DNA of 64,000 nucleotides from Actinophytocola sp. (lineage in GTDB: Bacteria > Actinomycetota > Actinomycetes > Mycobacteriales > Pseudonocardiaceae): positions 1-64,000 of the forward strand of contig WHTY01000009.1 of assembly GCA_009377475.1 (NCBI GenBank), read 5' to 3'. The position numbers were made by a program, and so were the translations under genes. Under the pieces are notes generated by a model, which worked only from the letters and a program-made list of their open reading frames with translations, searched no databases and was not told where the DNA came from. Below, one piece after another: positions 54,198-64,000 of the stretch. The first letter of the stretch is position 1. Each line of letters starts with the position of its first letter.

Positions 54198-54468
54198 GCT
54201 CCCAGGATAGGACGTCGCGCACCGGCGACGACCGCAGGCCGTCATCCGCACGCACCAACGAGCACCCGGCCCGCGTGCGCCGAAGTCGATCTTGTGATTA
54301 GAGTGACCGGGCGCGCCGTAGCCCGTTCGGTCGATGTCACGTGCCGATCCAGGTGACACGTCGGTTGCGGTTAGGCGACATACAGAGCACGAGCGTGCCA
54401 TGGGGTGTTGAATCCCGGTGTCAGATCGAATCGAGGAACGAGACCATGTTCGCCGGTATGGAGGCCAC

Positions 54469-55224
54469 ATGACAGAGGCGACAGCGACGGGGCCGATGAT
54501 TCGTGCGGCCGAGGTGAACAAGTTCTTCGGTGACCTGCACGTGCTCAAGGACATCAACTTCGAGGTGCCGCGCGGCCAGGTCGTCGTCGTGCTCGGCCCG
54601 TCGGGGTCGGGCAAGTCGACGCTCTGCCGTGCCATCAACCGCCTCGAACCGATCAACTCGGGCACGATCGAGGTGGACGGCCAGGAGATGCCCAAGGAGG
54701 GCAAGGCGCTCGCCGCGCTGCGCGCCGACGTCGGCATGGTGTTTCAGCAGTTCAACCTGTTCGCGCACAAGACGATCATCGACAACGTCATGCTCGCGCC
54801 GACCAAGGTCCGCAAGCTGAAGAAGGCAGAGGCGTACAACACGGCGATGCAGTTGCTCGACCGGGTCGGCATCACCAACCAGGCCGAGAAGTATCCCGCG
54901 CAGCTCTCCGGTGGGCAGCAGCAGCGTGCGGCCATCGCACGGGCGCTCGCCATGCGGCCCAAGGTGATGATGTTCGACGAACCCACATCGGCACTCGACC
55001 CCGAGATGGTGCAAGAGGTTCTCGACGTCATGACCGACCTCGCGAAGGAAGGCATGACCATGTTCGTCGTCACCCACGAGATGGGTTTCGCGCGACGAGC
55101 GGCGCATCGGGTCATGTTCATGTCCGATGGTGAGATCGTTGAGGACACCACGCCGGACGACTTCTTCACCAACGCGAAGTCCGACCGCGCGAAGGATTTC
55201 CTGAGCAAGATTCTCACCCATTAG
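54469..55224 (+). CDS. gluA: Glutamate/polar amino acid ABC transporter ATPase GluA
   Basis: 251 residues from the ATG with GGAGG upstream; a GTG 17 codons earlier is an alternative. Walker A is [12 protein letters not shown], the Q-loop FQQFNLF, the signature [15 protein letters not shown], Walker [13 protein letters not shown] and the switch His [13 protein letters not shown]. It powers the gluBCD permease encoded directly downstream. The 271-bp gap before it (54198-54468) holds a TGTCAC/GTGACA inverted repeat at 54336-54359. Confidence 0.95.
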   Translation: MTEATATGPMIRAAEVNKFFGDLHVLKDINFEVPRGQVVVVLGPSGSGKSTLCRAINRLEPINSGTIEVDGQEMPKEGKALAALRADVGMVFQQFNLFAHKTIIDNVMLAPTKVRKLKKAEAYNTAMQLLDRVGITNQAEKYPAQLSGGQQQRAAIARALAMRPKVMMFDEPTSALDPEMVQEVLDVMTDLAKEGMTMFVVTHEMGFARRAAHRVMFMSDGEIVEDTTPDDFFTNAKSDRAKDFLSKILTH

Positions 55225-55286
55225 AAGTCCATTGCAGGCGGCCGCACCCTGGCCGGCTGGTGGCAGATCGGAAGGGAACAAAAGAT

Positions 55287-56177
55287 ATGCGAATTGGTCG
55301 AGTACTGCGAGCGGGCGCGGCCGTTGCCGCTGCCAGCCTGGTCCTCGCCTCCTGTGGCGGCGATGACGGTAATGGGGGCACCGGCGGCGACGGGGGCGGC
55401 GACGAGGCGAAGGTCGCCGAGGACGCCTGCCCCGGCGGTGGCGACAAGACGATCACGATCGGCACCAAGTTCGACCAGCCCGGCCTTGGCCAGCAGACGC
55501 CGGACGGCATGGACGGCTTCGACGTCGCGGTCGGCTGCTACATCGCCAAGCAGCTGCACGGCGACGACGTGAACGTCGAGTGGAAGGAAGCCCCCTCGGC
55601 CGAGCGCGAGAACCTCATCAAGAACGGTGACGTGGACCTCGTCGTGGCCACCTACACCATCAACGAGGAGCGCGACCAGGTCGTCGACTTCGCGGGCCCG
55701 TACATCCTGGCGCACCAGGACCTGCTGGTGCGCGAGGACTACGACGACATCCAGACCGAGGAGGACCTGAAGGGCTCCGACCTCAAGCTGTGCTCGGTCA
55801 CCGGCTCCACCTCGGCGCAGAACGTCAAGAAGGACTTCGCCCCGCAGGCGAACCTTGTCGAGTACGGCGGCTACTCGGAGTGCATGAACGGGCTGCAGAG
55901 CGGCGCGGTCGACGCGGTCACCACCGACAACTCGATCCTGGCTGGCTTCGCCTCCGCCGAGCAGTACCAGGGCCTGTTCGAGCTGGCCGGGTTCAACCTC
56001 TCCGACGAGCCATACGGCGTCGGCCTGAAGGAAGGCGACAGCGAGCTGCAGCAGCAGGTCAACGACGCCATCCAGTCGATGGTGGACGACGGCTCCTGGC
56101 AGGAGTTCTTCGACGCCCACCTCGGTGAGACCAACTTCGAGGCCGAAGAGCCCGAGGTCACCCAGGGCCAGGGCTGA
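55287..56177 (+). CDS. gluB: Glutamate-binding lipoprotein GluB
   Basis: 296 residues from the ATG. A lipoprotein signal peptide ends at the lipobox LVLASC (Cys near residue 24), followed by a Gly/Asp linker and a family 3 solute-binding domain (ITIGTKFDQPGLGQ, DGFDVAVGCYIAKQL, VATYTINEERDQVVDF, DAVTTDNSILAGF). It captures glutamate or related amino acids outside the membrane and passes them to GluCD. It lies 62 bp after gluA. Confidence 0.95.
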   Translation: MRIGRVLRAGAAVAAASLVLASCGGDDGNGGTGGDGGGDEAKVAEDACPGGGDKTITIGTKFDQPGLGQQTPDGMDGFDVAVGCYIAKQLHGDDVNVEWKEAPSAERENLIKNGDVDLVVATYTINEERDQVVDFAGPYILAHQDLLVREDYDDIQTEEDLKGSDLKLCSVTGSTSAQNVKKDFAPQANLVEYGGYSECMNGLQSGAVDAVTTDNSILAGFASAEQYQGLFELAGFNLSDEPYGVGLKEGDSELQQQVNDAIQSMVDDGSWQEFFDAHLGETNFEAEEPEVTQGQG

Positions 56178-56253
56178 TCCGACGGCAGTGAGTGGGTGGC
56201 GCGGCGACCCGGCGCGCCACCCACTTCCCGATTCGTGAAGGTGCGAGAGCGAA

Positions 56254-56934
56254 GTGATCGAGGATCTGACCCGGCTGTTCGAGGAGTACAACCTCCTCGG
56301 CGCGTTCTGGGTGACCGTGCAGCTTGCGTTCTACTCGGCGATCGGCTCGCTTGTGTGGGGCACCATCCTCGCCGGGATGCGAGTGAGTCCCGTGCCGGTG
56401 ATGCGCTGGTTCGGCATCACCTACATCAACGTCGTCCGCAACACGCCGCTGACGGTGATCATCGTGGCCACGTCGCTCGGTCTGTGGCAGACGATGGGCG
56501 TCACGATGGGCTCCGCCCAGTTCACCACGACCCACTTCCGGCTGGCCGTCCTGGGCCTCACCGCCTACACCGCCTGCTTCGTGTGCGAGTCGCTGCGGTC
56601 CGGCATCAACACCGTCGACGTCGGCCAGGCCGATGCCGCGCGAGCGCTCGGGCTGAACTTCGTGCAGGTGCTGGGTCTCGTGGTGCTGCCGCAGGCGTTC
56701 CGCTCGGTCATCGGGCCGCTGGCGAGCGTGCTGATCGCGCTCACCAAGAACACGACGATCGCGGCGGCCATCGGGGTCAGCGAGGCCGCGCTGCTGATGA
56801 AGGAAATGATCGAGAACGAAGCGGATCTGCTGTTCCTCATCTTCGGCGTCGTCGCGTTCGGTTTCGTACTCCTGACACTGCCCACCGGGCTGGTCCTCGG
56901 CTGGGTCTCCAACAAGGTGGCGGTGAAGCGATGA
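56254..56934 (+). CDS. gluC: Amino acid ABC transporter permease GluC
   Basis: 226 residues, GTG start. Five to six transmembrane helices with the EAA-like loop QADAARALGLNFVQVLGLVVLPQA (about 125-150) that contacts the ATPase; RNTPLTVIIV is the family 3 permease motif. It overlaps gluD by 4 bp. Confidence 0.94.
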   Translation: MIEDLTRLFEEYNLLGAFWVTVQLAFYSAIGSLVWGTILAGMRVSPVPVMRWFGITYINVVRNTPLTVIIVATSLGLWQTMGVTMGSAQFTTTHFRLAVLGLTAYTACFVCESLRSGINTVDVGQADAARALGLNFVQVLGLVVLPQAFRSVIGPLASVLIALTKNTTIAAAIGVSEAALLMKEMIENEADLLFLIFGVVAFGFVLLTLPTGLVLGWVSNKVAVKR

Positions 56935-57848
56935 GTTCCGTTCTCTACGACAACCCCGGCCCCAAAGCCCGGCTGCGGAACCACCTGTACACCCTTATCT
57001 TCGTCGTCGTGCTCGCCTTCGCGCTGTGGTGGGTGCTCGCCGCCATGGACGAAAAAGGCCAGCTCGAGTGGCGGAACTGGGAGCCCTACCTCGGCGACAC
57101 CGAGGCGTGGGAGACCTACCTGATACCGGGGCTCCTCAACACACTCAAGGCGGCCGCGCTCTCCATCCTCATCGCGCTGCCGATCGGGGCAGTCTTCGGT
57201 ATCGCCCGGCTCTCCGACCACCCGTGGATCCGCTGGCCCGCTGGCGTGGTCGTCGAGTTCTTCCGCGCAGTGCCGGTGCTGATCCTGATGCTGGCGGCGA
57301 ACATCGCCTACGTCCAGTTCACCAACTTGGAGCCGAGCACCCGACTCCTGTACGCGGTTGTCACCGGCCTGGTGCTCTACAACGGCTCGGTGCTGGCCGA
57401 AGTGGTGCGCGCTGGCATCCTGTCGATTCCGCGCGGGCAGTCCGAGGCGGCGATGGCGGTCGGGATGCGCAAGGGACAGCTCATGCGCAACATCTTGCTG
57501 CCGCAGGCGGTGACGGCGATGTTGCCCGCGATCGTGAGCCAGCTTGTGGTCATCGTGAAGGACACCGCGATCGGTGGTGCCGTGCTCGGCTTCGGCGAGC
57601 TGATCGCCAAGGCCCGCCCCGCGTCGTCGTTCTACTTCAACGTCATCGCGACGCTGGTCGTCATCGCGGCGATCTACATCGTGCTGAACTTCATCCTGAC
57701 GTCGTTCGCGAGCTGGCTGGAGAAATGGCTGCGCACCCGCAAGCGCGGCGGCACCAGCGTCGTCGCGGGTGACATGATCGAGGAGCAGGCGCCCGGCTTG
57801 CGCTTCGACAGGCCCGGCGACCAGATGGGTGGAGCACCTCCGATCTAG
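56931..57848 (+). CDS. gluD: Amino acid ABC transporter permease GluD
   Basis: 305 residues from the ATG that overlaps the gluC stop. After a polar head there are about six transmembrane helices, the motif FFRAVPVLILML, and the EAA loop GQSEAAMAVGMRKGQLMRNILLPQA in two parts. It forms the heteromeric channel with GluC. The charged C-terminal 45 residues are variable. A strong hairpin follows the stop. Confidence 0.94.
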   Translation: MSSVLYDNPGPKARLRNHLYTLIFVVVLAFALWWVLAAMDEKGQLEWRNWEPYLGDTEAWETYLIPGLLNTLKAAALSILIALPIGAVFGIARLSDHPWIRWPAGVVVEFFRAVPVLILMLAANIAYVQFTNLEPSTRLLYAVVTGLVLYNGSVLAEVVRAGILSIPRGQSEAAMAVGMRKGQLMRNILLPQAVTAMLPAIVSQLVVIVKDTAIGGAVLGFGELIAKARPASSFYFNVIATLVVIAAIYIVLNFILTSFASWLEKWLRTRKRGGTSVVAGDMIEEQAPGLRFDRPGDQMGGAPPI

Positions 57849-57866
57849 GCACATCCGCACAAGAAA

Positions 57867-57892
57867 CGGCCCGGGTCGCCTGACCCGGGCCG
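57867..57892. terminator. Terminator between gluD and the sdh operon
   Basis: A perfect 11-bp stem (CGGCCCGGGTC / GACCCGGGCCG) with a 4-base loop. On the minus strand the stem is followed by TTTCTTG, a canonical intrinsic terminator for sdhCAB; it can also stop gluABCD from the other side. Confidence 0.85.
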
Positions 57893-57923
57893 CTCGCGTC
57901 TGTCCGGCCTTACTCGCCTGCTC

Positions 57924-58679
57924 TTACTTGCCGCGCTTGAACAGCTTGTTGCCGAGCCACACCACCGGGTCGTAGCGACGCCCTGCGACGCGCTCCTTCA
58001 TCGGGATCAGCGCGTTGTCGGTGATCTTGATGTTCTCCGGGCACACCTCGGTGCAGCACTTGGTGATGTTGCAGTAGCCGAGACCGTGGTCGTCCTGCGC
58101 GGTGTCCCGCCGGTCGGCCGCGTCAAGCGGATGCATCTCCAACTCCGCGATCCGCATCAGGAACCTCGGCCCGGAGAACGCGAGCTTGTTCTCCTCGTGG
58201 TCACGCACCACGTGGCAGGTGTCCTGGCACAGGAAGCACTCGATGCACTTGCGGAACTCCTGCGAGCGCTGCACGTCCTCCTGCTGCATCCGGTACTCCC
58301 CCGGCTGCAGCTTCCCCGGCGGGGTGAACGCCTGCACCTCGCGTGCCTTCTCGTAGTTGTACGACACGTCGGTGACCAGGTCGCGCACGATGGAGAACGA
58401 CCGCATCGGCGTGACGGTGATGACCTCGTCCTTCTCGAACAGCGACATCCGCGTCATGCACAGCAACCGGGGCCTGCCGTTGACCTCCGCCGAGCACGAG
58501 CCGCACTTGCCGGCCTTGCAGTTCCACCGCACCGCCAGATCGGGCGTCTGGGTGGCCTGCAGCCGGTGAATGATGTCGAGCACGACCTCGCCCTCGTTGA
58601 CCTCGACCTCGAAGTCCTCCAGCGAGCCGCCGTCCGAATCACCGCGCCACACGCGGAACTGGCCCTGATAGCTGCTCAT
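57924..58679 (-). CDS. sdhB: Succinate dehydrogenase/fumarate reductase iron-sulfur subunit
   Basis: 251 residues. The [2Fe-2S] ligands are in CKAGKCGSCSAEVNG and RLLC, the [4Fe-4S] in CIECFLCQDTC and the [3Fe-4S] in CNITKCCTEVCP. It passes electrons from SdhA to the membrane anchor. It overlaps sdhA by 4 bp and is the last gene of the operon. The sequence style is that of the Sdh1/fumarate-reductase-like actinobacterial enzyme. Confidence 0.96.
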   Translation of the reverse strand: MSSYQGQFRVWRGDSDGGSLEDFEVEVNEGEVVLDIIHRLQATQTPDLAVRWNCKAGKCGSCSAEVNGRPRLLCMTRMSLFEKDEVITVTPMRSFSIVRDLVTDVSYNYEKAREVQAFTPPGKLQPGEYRMQQEDVQRSQEFRKCIECFLCQDTCHVVRDHEENKLAFSGPRFLMRIAELEMHPLDAADRRDTAQDDHGLGYCNITKCCTEVCPENIKITDNALIPMKERVAGRRYDPVVWLGNKLFKRGK

Positions 58680-60604
58680 GCGGTGTCTCCCTGGGCGGCG
58701 GGATGCGTGGTCAGCTCCGCCTCGGTGTAGTACTTCTCCAGTTCGGACAGTTCAAAGAGTTCGAGCAGGTCTTGGCGCATCGGCACCTGGTCCTTCCGCT
58801 CGACCGAGACATCCGGGACCACCGCGTCGTCACCGGACGCGCGGCAGACCAGCAGCTTGTTCCGCCAGTCGGAGTCGAGCATCGGGAAGTCGTCGCGGGT
58901 GTGACCGCCCCTGCTTTCGGTGCGCAGCAACGCGGCCTTGGCCACCGCTTCGCTGACGACCATCATGTTGCGCAGGTCGATCGCCAGGTGCCAGCCGGGA
59001 TTGAACTGCCGGTGGCCTTCAACGACGACGTTGCGCACCCGCGCGCGGATCTCGGCGAGCCTGCCGAGCGCCCGCTCGATCTCATCCGCGGTGCGGATGA
59101 TCCCGACGAGCTCGTTCATCGTCTGCTGGAGTTCGTGCTGCAGGGTGTACGGGTTCTCCCGCGCGCCCTCGCTCTCGGAGGGTTCGAACGGCGACACCGC
59201 CGCCCGCGCGGCGGTGTCGATGTCCGACTGCAACACGACCGGCTTGCGCTCGAGCGACTCGACGTAGTTCGCGGCGCCGAGCCCGGCGCGCCTGCCGAAC
59301 ACCAGCAGGTCGGACAGCGAGTTGCCGCCAAGCCGGTTCGAGCCGTGCATGCCCCCGGAGCACTCGCCAGCAGCGAACAGCCCCGGCACGGTCGACTCGC
59401 CGGTGTCCGGGTCGACCTCGATGCCACCCATCACGTAGTGGCAGGTGGGCCCGACCTCCATCGGCTCCGCCGTGATGTCCACATCGGCCAGTTCCTTGAA
59501 CTGGTGATACATCGACGGCAGCCGCCGCTTGATTTCCTCGGCGGGCATCCGGCTGGCGATGTCGAGGTAGACGCCGCCATGCGGGGAGCCTCGACCTTCC
59601 TTGACCTCGGTGTTGATCGCGCGCGCGACCTCGTCACGCGGCAGCAGGTCCGGGGTACGGCGGTTGTTGTCCGGGTCGGTGTACCAGCGGTCGGCCTCTT
59701 CCTCGGTCTCGGCGTACTGTCCTTTGAACACGTCAGGGACGTAGTCGAACATGAACCGCTTGCCCTCGGAGTTCTTCAAGACTCCGCCGTCACCGCGCAC
59801 GCCTTCGGTGACCAGGATGCCCTTCACACTCGGCGGCCAGACCATGCCGGTCGGGTGGAACTGCACGAACTCCATGTTGATCAGGCTCGCGCCCGCCCGC
59901 ATCGCCAGCGCGTGCCCGTCACCGGTGTACTCCCACGAGTTCGAGGTGACCTGGAACGACTTGCCGATCCCGCCGGTGGCCATGATGACCGCGCCGGTCT
60001 CGAACAACACGAACCGGCCCGACTCGCGCCAGTAGCCGAACGCCCCGGAGATCGCGCCCGAGTCGTCCTTGAGCAGCTCGGTGATGGTGCATTCCTGGAA
60101 GACCTTCAGCTTGGCCTCGTAGTCGCCGAACTCGGCCTTGTCCTCCTGTTGCAGCGAGACGATCTTCTGCTGCATGGTGCGGATCAGCTCGAGGCCGGTG
60201 CGGTCACCGACGTGCGCCAGCCTCGGGTACGTGTGCCCGCCGAAGTTGCGCTGACTGATGCGGCCGTCCTCGGTGCGGTCGAACAGCGCGCCATAGGTCT
60301 CGAGCTCCCACACCCGGTCCGGCGCTTCCATGGCGTGCAGCTCCGCCATCCGCCAGTTGTTGAGGAACTTGCCGCCCCGCATGGTGTCGCGGAAGTGGAC
60401 CTGCCAGGAGTCGTTGGAGTTGACGTTGCCCATCGACGCCGCGCAGCCACCCTCGGCCATCACGGTGTGCGCCTTGCCGAACAACGACTTGCAGATCACC
60501 GCCGTGGTCAGTCCGCGCTGTCGCGCCTCGATCGCCGCACGCAGCCCGGCGCCGCCGGCGCCGATCACGACAACGTCATAGTTCTGGCGTTCTACCTCGG
60601 TCAC
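58676..60604 (-). CDS. sdhA: Succinate dehydrogenase/fumarate reductase flavoprotein subunit
   Basis: 642 residues. The FAD loop VVIGAGGAGLRAAIEARQRG, the FAD-attachment His in KAHTVMAEGGCAAS, the active-site region FVQFHPTGM, GGVLKNSEGKRFM and HGSNRLGGNSLSDLLV are present. It oxidises succinate to fumarate, or the reverse. Together with the class I fumarase in this window it covers two successive TCA steps. It lies 34 bp after the anchor gene. Confidence 0.97.
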   Translation of the reverse strand: MTEVERQNYDVVVIGAGGAGLRAAIEARQRGLTTAVICKSLFGKAHTVMAEGGCAASMGNVNSNDSWQVHFRDTMRGGKFLNNWRMAELHAMEAPDRVWELETYGALFDRTEDGRISQRNFGGHTYPRLAHVGDRTGLELIRTMQQKIVSLQQEDKAEFGDYEAKLKVFQECTITELLKDDSGAISGAFGYWRESGRFVLFETGAVIMATGGIGKSFQVTSNSWEYTGDGHALAMRAGASLINMEFVQFHPTGMVWPPSVKGILVTEGVRGDGGVLKNSEGKRFMFDYVPDVFKGQYAETEEEADRWYTDPDNNRRTPDLLPRDEVARAINTEVKEGRGSPHGGVYLDIASRMPAEEIKRRLPSMYHQFKELADVDITAEPMEVGPTCHYVMGGIEVDPDTGESTVPGLFAAGECSGGMHGSNRLGGNSLSDLLVFGRRAGLGAANYVESLERKPVVLQSDIDTAARAAVSPFEPSESEGARENPYTLQHELQQTMNELVGIIRTADEIERALGRLAEIRARVRNVVVEGHRQFNPGWHLAIDLRNMMVVSEAVAKAALLRTESRGGHTRDDFPMLDSDWRNKLLVCRASGDDAVVPDVSVERKDQVPMRQDLLELFELSELEKYYTEAELTTHPAAQGDTA

Positions 60605-60638
60605 TCATTCACCTCAGCACTGTGGGGACGAACCGGCC

Positions 60639-61454
60639 TCAGCCGATGATGCGCGGGTCGGCGATCGCACCGCTGGCCACAAGGAACACATAGAGGTCGG
60701 TCAGGATCAGCGTGCCGATCGTGATCCAGGCGAATTCCATGTGCCGGGTGTTCAACGCCGACACCTTGGTCCACAACCAGTAGCGGACCGGGTGCTTCGA
60801 GAAGTGCTTCAACCGGCCGCCGGTGACGTGCCGGCAGGAATGGCACGACAGCGTGTAGCACCACAGCAGCACCACGTTGGTGACCAGGATGATGTTGCCC
60901 AGCCCGAGACCGAACCCGCCGTCAGGGGAGTGGAAGGCGAGGATGGCGTCGTAGGTGTTGATCACCGAGATAATCACCGCGGCGTAGAAGAAGTAGCGGT
61001 GCACGTTCTGCAGGATCAGCGGCAGCCGCGTCTCGCCGGTGTAGCGAGTGTGCGGCTCGGGTACCGCGCACGCCGGCGGCGAGAGCCAGAACGACCTGTA
61101 GTACGCCTTGCGGTAGTAGTAGCAGGTCAGCCGGAACAACAGCAGGAAAGGCAGGCTCAGCGCGGCGTACGGGATCAGCGGATGGTCGGGCAGGAACCGG
61201 CCGAAGTGCGCCGCGCCTTCGAGACACCCGTTCGACATGCACGGCGAGTAGAACGGCGTCAGGTAGTGGTAGTCGCCAACCCAGTAGTAGTCCTGCTGGA
61301 ACGCCCGGAACGTCGCGTAGATGACGAAGATCGACAGGCCGACGACCGTGAGCAGCGGCGGCACCCACCATCGGTCGGTGCGCAGCGAGGGAACGGGCAG
61401 GCGCGGACGTGGGGGCGCGTGCACCCCGGTGTCGGTAGCCGTCACAGTGCCCAC
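60639..61454 (-). CDS. sdhC: Succinate dehydrogenase membrane anchor, Sdh1 type
   Basis: 271 residues with about five transmembrane helices and a polar head. Conserved features of the actinobacterial Sdh1 anchor are FRAFQQDYYWVGDYHYLTPF, YSPCMSNGC, the His-rich NVHRYFFYAAV and LSCHSCRHVTGG. It binds heme and quinone and fixes SdhAB to the membrane. No separate SdhD is present, as expected for this single-anchor type. It is the first gene of the operon. Confidence 0.92.
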   Translation of the reverse strand: MGTVTATDTGVHAPPRPRLPVPSLRTDRWWVPPLLTVVGLSIFVIYATFRAFQQDYYWVGDYHYLTPFYSPCMSNGCLEGAAHFGRFLPDHPLIPYAALSLPFLLLFRLTCYYYRKAYYRSFWLSPPACAVPEPHTRYTGETRLPLILQNVHRYFFYAAVIISVINTYDAILAFHSPDGGFGLGLGNIILVTNVVLLWCYTLSCHSCRHVTGGRLKHFSKHPVRYWLWTKVSALNTRHMEFAWITIGTLILTDLYVFLVASGAIADPRIIG

Positions 61455-61566
61455 CTCCAGTGCCGGACGCCTCGACGCACCAACGCCCCGATGGTCAGGA
61501 ACCTTGCGTAATCGGCCACTCGGGCAAGGCTCCGCCCCACCCTCGCTAGACCGAGCCGAGCCGCTG

Positions 61567-61860
61567 TCACGAGCGCTCGCCGTGGTAGCCGCCGATGCCT
61601 TCGTCGTCCGCCCCTACCCAGAGTGACTCGTCGTACGGGGTGTCAGGCACGACGATGACGTCGCTGCGATCCTTGGCGCCCGGCTGCACCGGCACGGGGT
61701 GCGAGACCTCGAACTCGTCGGCGTCGATGTCGAGCCGGTCAAGATCGTTGGCGAGCCGCCGCACGACGGGCGCGTCGCCATACCGGCTGCGTAACGCGCC
61801 TAAACATTGGCGTAGTTGACCGATCCCCCGTCGAAGTTCCGCCATCTCGCTGGTCGCCAC
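61567..61860 (-). CDS. Small hypothetical protein
   Basis: 97 residues from the GTG at 61860, supported by GGAGGTGCC 5 bases upstream. The first 50 residues are helical and basic (MAELRRGIGQLRQCLGALRS), the rest acidic and Pro/Asp-rich. No domain recognised. It is upstream of sdhC in the same direction with 112 bp between; similar short genes are annotated as hypothetical in relatives. Confidence 0.65.
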   Translation of the reverse strand: MATSEMAELRRGIGQLRQCLGALRSRYGDAPVVRRLANDLDRLDIDADEFEVSHPVPVQPGAKDRSDVIVVPDTPYDESLWVGADDEGIGGYHGERS

Positions 61861-62087
61861 GTCGGCACCTCCATGCCAGTCAATGATCACGCCGCAGTCC
61901 TGCTGGACCGTGGCGTCGCATGGTTGACTCTGCCTTGATCGAGTTCTAGTGACAAGTGACACACGCCGATCCTTGGTCTCGCACTGTAGTCGGCGTCACA
62001 TCCCAACCGTATCCGGGGCCCCGCACGATCACACGGCCTGTGGCGCGGCATCGCGCGATCCACAACTCATGGCGCCTCACGGCACTC

Positions 62088-62708
62088 TCACGTCTCGTCG
62101 GCGACACCGTCAAGCGAGTCGGTGTCGCGTCCCGCCGACGCCAGTTCCTCCCGCACCACCCGAAAGGCGAGCCCCTCCGAGTAGCCCTTGCGCGCGAGCA
62201 CGGCGACCAGCCGCCGGATGACAGCGTGATCCGCCAGCCGCGTCATGCCGCGCAGCCGTTTGCGGACCAACTCGCGCGCCCGTTGCTCCTCGTCGGCGGG
62301 ATCGATCGCACGCACCGCCTGCTCGGCGGTGTCAGCGTCGACCCCCTGCCGGATCAGCTGCGACTTCACGCCTCGCCTGCCGAGCCCCTGGTGGGTGTGC
62401 TTGGACCGCACCATCATCTCGGCGTACTCGGCGTCGTCGATCAGCTTGGCCCGTTCCAGCCGATCCAGCACCTCACCCGAGGTCTCCTCATCGAAGCCCT
62501 TACGCGCGAGCGCCGTGGCCAGCCCCGCCCTGGTGCGCGGACGCACCGCGAGCAGCCGGAGGCACACCGACTTCGCCTGCCGGAACTGGTCATCGGGACC
62601 GGACTCGCCGGGCTCCCCAGCCCCGGCGGGGCCGTCCACCGCGTCGCTGTCTGCGACGGTGTCTGTCGCGCTGTCTGTCGCGCTGTCTCGGTTGACCTGC
62701 CGTGCCAT
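62088..62708 (-). CDS. recX: RecA modulator RecX
   Basis: 206 residues. A low-complexity Asp/Ala/Thr head made partly by a 12-bp tandem repeat (62661-62684) precedes the three-helix RecX repeats: RQAKSVCLRLLAVRPRTRAGLA, LERAKLIDDAEYAEMMV and GRRGVKSQLIRQGV. RecX caps or destabilises RecA filaments. It starts 4 bp after recA, the classic arrangement. Confidence 0.94.
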   Translation of the reverse strand: MARQVNRDSATDSATDTVADSDAVDGPAGAGEPGESGPDDQFRQAKSVCLRLLAVRPRTRAGLATALARKGFDEETSGEVLDRLERAKLIDDAEYAEMMVRSKHTHQGLGRRGVKSQLIRQGVDADTAEQAVRAIDPADEEQRARELVRKRLRGMTRLADHAVIRRLVAVLARKGYSEGLAFRVVREELASAGRDTDSLDGVADET

Positions 62709-62712
62709 CGGC

Positions 62713-63750
<1,038 letters not shown>

Positions 63751-63880
63751 GGGATTCCACCTCGCTGTTAGAAGCCTGTGTTGTGCGTCGGGGCCGACAG
63801 TACGACCGGGGACCGACAATCTTGGTTCGTGGCGGAGACGTCCCGAGGCGTCCGGACCACTCACCGCGCACACCATAGTA

Positions 63881-63896
63881 ACGAACAGACGTTCGA
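63881..63896. promoter_or_regulatory. SOS box of recA
   Basis: ACGAACAGACGTTCGA matches TCGAAC-N4-GTTCGA with a single mismatch at the first base. On the minus strand a TACTAT -10-like box follows immediately (63875-63880), so LexA would sit on the promoter. The RecA start codon is 125 bp further. Confidence 0.85.
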
Positions 63897-63939
63897 TGCC
63901 AGTACGACACGCCGACACGCGGCACGAAAAATCCGACAA

Positions 63940-63959
63940 AGCCCGGTCGTTGCCGGGCT
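63940..63959 (-). terminator. Intrinsic terminator after the DUF3046 gene
   Basis: Read on the minus strand, a 7-bp perfect stem (AGCCCGG / CCGGGCT) with a 6-base loop is followed by TTTGTCGGATTTTT. It lies 25 bp after the stop codon of the partial gene at the right edge. Confidence 0.75.
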
Positions 63960-63983
63960 CGCCGCCCGGAGGCCAGACGCGGA

Positions 63984-64000
63984 TCAGCGACGTTCCCGCG
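63984..64000 (-). CDS. Probable 3' end of a DUF3046 gene
   Basis: Only the last four codons and a stop (…RERR) are in the window. DUF3046 proteins typically end in a Val-Pro-Arg-Glu-Arg-like sequence, and this gene precedes recA in many Actinobacteria. The terminator just downstream supports a gene end here. The assignment rests mainly on position. Confidence 0.4.

Overview
The window is a 64 kb stretch of a high-GC actinobacterial chromosome, most likely Pseudonocardiaceae (Amycolatopsis, Prauserella or Saccharomonospora type). The evidence is the actinobacterial gene content (SepF, DivIVA, IdeR, SigB, B12-dependent NrdJ, ChiZ/LexA, Sdh1-type succinate dehydrogenase), meso-DAP type MurE, SOS boxes of the TCGAAC-N4-GTTCGA kind, and a phosphofructokinase with the D104/K124 signature of the pyrophosphate enzyme known from Amycolatopsis. 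I saw no rRNA, tRNA, CRISPR array, prophage or complete insertion sequence.

Region 1 (1-16.4 kb, minus strand) is the cell division and cell wall (dcw) cluster, read murE, murF, mraY, murD, ftsW, murG, murC, ftsQ, [insert], ftsZ, pgeF, yggS, sepF, yggT, divIVA. Many genes overlap by ATGA or nearly touch. Two things are abnormal. A single long gene that fuses an AbiEi-type antitoxin regulator to an AbiEii-type nucleotidyltransferase toxin sits between ftsQ and ftsZ; it has a palindromic operator on one side and the ftsZ promoter overlapping its last codons on the other. In addition, the expected upstream genes (ftsI, ftsL, rsmH, mraZ) are absent next to murE.

Region 2 (16.4-25 kb): a PPi-type phosphofructokinase lies between two copies of a small repeat. 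Next comes a DAHP synthase with an aromatic-residue leader peptide and mutually exclusive RNA pairings (an apparent attenuator), then a DEDD exoribonuclease, a PlsC acyltransferase, an esterase, two membrane proteins, a methyltransferase and D-aminoacyl-tRNA deacylase.

Region 3 (25-38.6 kb): sigB behind a SigH/SigE-like promoter, class I fumarase, an M23 peptidase, a type II protein lysine acetyltransferase beside its probable deacetylase AcuC, a rhodanese-type sulfurtransferase, IdeR, GalE, and DUF4192 and CBS-domain proteins.

Region 4 (38.7-64 kb) is the conserved nrd-lexA-recA block: nrdJ (interrupted by a 397-residue LAGLIDADG intein in the catalytic NPCSE loop), nrdR, chiZ, lexA, a secreted propeller-like protein, hflX, dapF, miaA, an extradiol-dioxygenase-like protein, a DUF349 protein, a membrane protein, miaB, the gluABCD transporter, an sdhCAB operon, a small unknown gene, recX, recA and the tail of a DUF3046 gene. 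SOS boxes precede lexA, chiZ and recA.
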